The translations under genes and the position numbers were made by a program. 8,063 nt of DNA from an uncultured Chryseolinea sp. Lineage in GTDB: Bacteria > Bacteroidota > Bacteroidia > Cytophagales > Cyclobacteriaceae. Shown in pieces: positions 6,869 to 8,063 of this stretch (its first letter is position 1; each line of letters begins with the position of its first letter). The stretch spans positions 1-8,063 of the forward strand of contig CAMLER010000210.1 in the NCBI GenBank assembly GCA_946478915.1, in the 5' to 3' direction. Below the pieces are notes generated by a model, which was not told where the DNA came from, did not search any database, and saw only the letters and a list, made by a program, of their open reading frames with translations.

Positions 6869-8063
6869 CTAAAGCGTCCGCGTCGTATCAAATTTCTCCA
6901 GGTAATCTGCCACGCGTCTTACCATGCTGCCTCCAAGAGCACCATCAATGACACGGTGATCGTATGAATGCGAAAGAAACATCTTATGGCGTATAGCTAT
7001 CACGTCGCCGTAAGGTGTTTCCATCACGGATGGTTTTTTCTGAATGGCTCCAAGCGCAATGATTGCTACTTGGGGTTGAACTATGATGGGCGTGCCCATA
7101 ACGTTTCCGAATGAACCCACGTTGGAAATAGTAAATGTCCCGCCCGATAGCTCATCAGGTTTAAGCTTATTGTCGCGCGCCCGTTTTGCCACATCATTAA
7201 CGACCCGTGCCAACCCGGCCAAACTGTATTGATCGGCATTCTTAATAACAGGCACAATTAGATTTCCTGTAGGTAACGCGACAGCCATTCCAATGTTGAT
7301 CTCTTTTTTCTTAATGATCTTATCTCCATCAACCTGGATATTGATCATGGGATAATCCTTTATGGCGTTAACGACAGCTTCGATAAAGAACGGGGTGTAC
7401 GTCAACGCATCGCCTGTACGTTTTTGGAACTCGTTCTTGACTTTATTTCTCCAGTATATGATGCTGGTCACATCCGCCTCCACGAAGGATGTGACGTGAG
7501 GAGCTATCCGTTTCGACTCTACCATTCGTTCAGCGATCATCTTGCGCATGCGATCCATCTCAATGATCTCATCTTCTGCGCCAATGGATACCGAGGTTTT
7601 TGGAGAACTGATGTTTACTGACTTAGTGTTAGCTTTAATGTTTTCACCAAGCTTACGATGCTCAACGTAATCCAGTATATCTTTTTTTGTAATTCGGCCG
7701 GCTGCGCCTGAGCCCTCGATAGTTTCTAATTCTGCGACCGTGATTTTCTCTTCTTTCGCAATATTCTTCACCAATGGAGAAAAGAATTTTGAACTCGATT
7801 TAAAATCAGCGACGTAATTATTTCCGTTGGAGTGAGCGTGCGCTAATTCTTTTGTCACACCGGATGTCTGTGGAATTTTTTCGAAGGCTTCAGGTGACTG
7901 TTCATTATTATTTTCACTCGCGGCTTCGGCATCAACCGTCAATATTGCTATGGGTGCACCCACCTGAACAATTTCCCCCTTCTTTACCAGGATATCCTTG
8001 AGTATGCCTGCATGGGTCGATGGTATTTCCGTATCCACCTTATCGGTTGCTACTTCCAGTACA
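6869..8063 (-). CDS. 2-oxo acid dehydrogenase E2 (dihydrolipoamide acyltransferase), N-terminus outside the window
   Basis: The core acyltransferase of a 2-oxo acid dehydrogenase complex, moving the acyl group from lipoyl-lysine to CoA. The frame stays open to the window edge and reads VLEVATDKVDTEIPS: the lipoylated lysine codon is 8039-8041, so the GTG at 8038 is an internal valine and roughly 40 residues are missing. Domains: the rest of the lipoyl domain; a Ser/Asn/Glu-rich linker; the peripheral-subunit-binding domain (about 7789-7663, FFSPLVKNIAKEEKIT to GAAGRITKKDILDYV); then the catalytic domain from about 7570, beginning EMDRMRKMIAERMVESK. The active-site motif DHRVIDG carries its histidine at 6958-6956 and aspartate at 6946-6944. 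Overall text (TPIIVQPQVAIIALGAI, MFLSHSYDHRVIDG) looks closer to branched-chain or pyruvate-type E2 than to 2-oxoglutarate E2, but substrate is not certain. E1 and E3 genes are not in view. The next gene is 183 bases downstream; no clear terminator is seen between them. Confidence 0.93.
   Translation of the reverse strand, partial: VLEVATDKVDTEIPSTHAGILKDILVKKGEIVQVGAPIAILTVDAEAASENNNEQSPEAFEKIPQTSGVTKELAHAHSNGNNYVADFKSSSKFFSPLVKNIAKEEKITVAELETIEGSGAAGRITKKDILDYVEHRKLGENIKANTKSVNISSPKTSVSIGAEDEIIEMDRMRKMIAERMVESKRIAPHVTSFVEADVTSIIYWRNKVKNEFQKRTGDALTYTPFFIEAVVNAIKDYPMINIQVDGDKIIKKKEINIGMAVALPTGNLIVPVIKNADQYSLAGLARVVNDVAKRARDNKLKPDELSGGTFTISNVGSFGNVMGTPIIVQPQVAIIALGAIQKKPSVMETPYGDVIAIRHKMFLSHSYDHRVIDGALGGSMVRRVADYLEKFDTTRTL

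Noticed and set aside
6869..8038. E2 gene starting at the GTG at 8038
   Set aside because: That codon is the valine right after the lipoylated lysine of a DKVDTE motif; the reading frame continues to the window edge, so the gene is truncated by the window.
1..8063. A new defence, phage, CRISPR or secondary-metabolite system
   Set aside because: I saw no nuclease, toxin, integrase, transposase, regularly spaced repeats or biosynthetic modules; every supported gene except two small exported proteins belongs to a familiar metabolic, transport or sensing family.

Overview
The window looks like a chromosomal segment of a Bacteroidota bacterium, plausibly a Cytophagales-type soil or water organism. 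Four things point there: signal peptides ending in the A-x-S/A-Q style, a periplasmic-TPR sensor kinase of the kind common in that phylum, near absence of Shine-Dalgarno sequences before start codons, and TAnnTTTG-like -7 elements close to starts. GC content is moderate. All seven supported protein genes lie on the minus strand, so the order of transcription runs from the right end of the window to the left. This is an inference from style, not from a marker gene.

Layout, right to left (direction of transcription): (1) 8063-6869, a 2-oxo acid dehydrogenase E2 acyltransferase whose N-terminus lies outside the window, cut just before its lipoylated lysine; (2) a 183-base gap with a TAACTTTG box, then 6685-5540, a PLP-dependent cystathionine gamma-synthase/lyase; (3) a 180-base gap with three small inverted repeats, then 5359-4133, a 12-helix MFS transporter; (4) immediately behind it, 4070-2004 (or from a TTG at 4124), a TPR histidine kinase with a periplasmic sensor part and no receiver domain; (5) 1942-1616, a small secreted arginine/glutamine-rich protein with an internal duplication, followed by a clear intrinsic terminator; (6) 1515-658, a 2,4-dienoyl-CoA reductase-like SDR, and 18 bases behind it (7) 639-100, a small outer-membrane beta-barrel protein. 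At the far left, a plus-strand terminator (30-58) suggests that a convergent gene ends at or before the window edge.

Metabolic reading: E2 (acyl-CoA formation from branched-chain or other 2-oxo acids), the gamma-elimination/replacement enzyme (which can yield 2-oxobutyrate) and the dienoyl-CoA reductase (unsaturated fatty acid beta-oxidation) all fit ordinary central and amino/fatty acid metabolism. The MFS carrier and sensor kinase may form one transcription unit. I see no phage, insertion sequence, CRISPR, tRNA/rRNA or defence system. The window is mostly ordinary core/accessory metabolism. The least explained items are the small duplicated Arg-rich protein, the palindrome cluster at 5436-5516 and the orphan sensor kinase with a non-ATG start.
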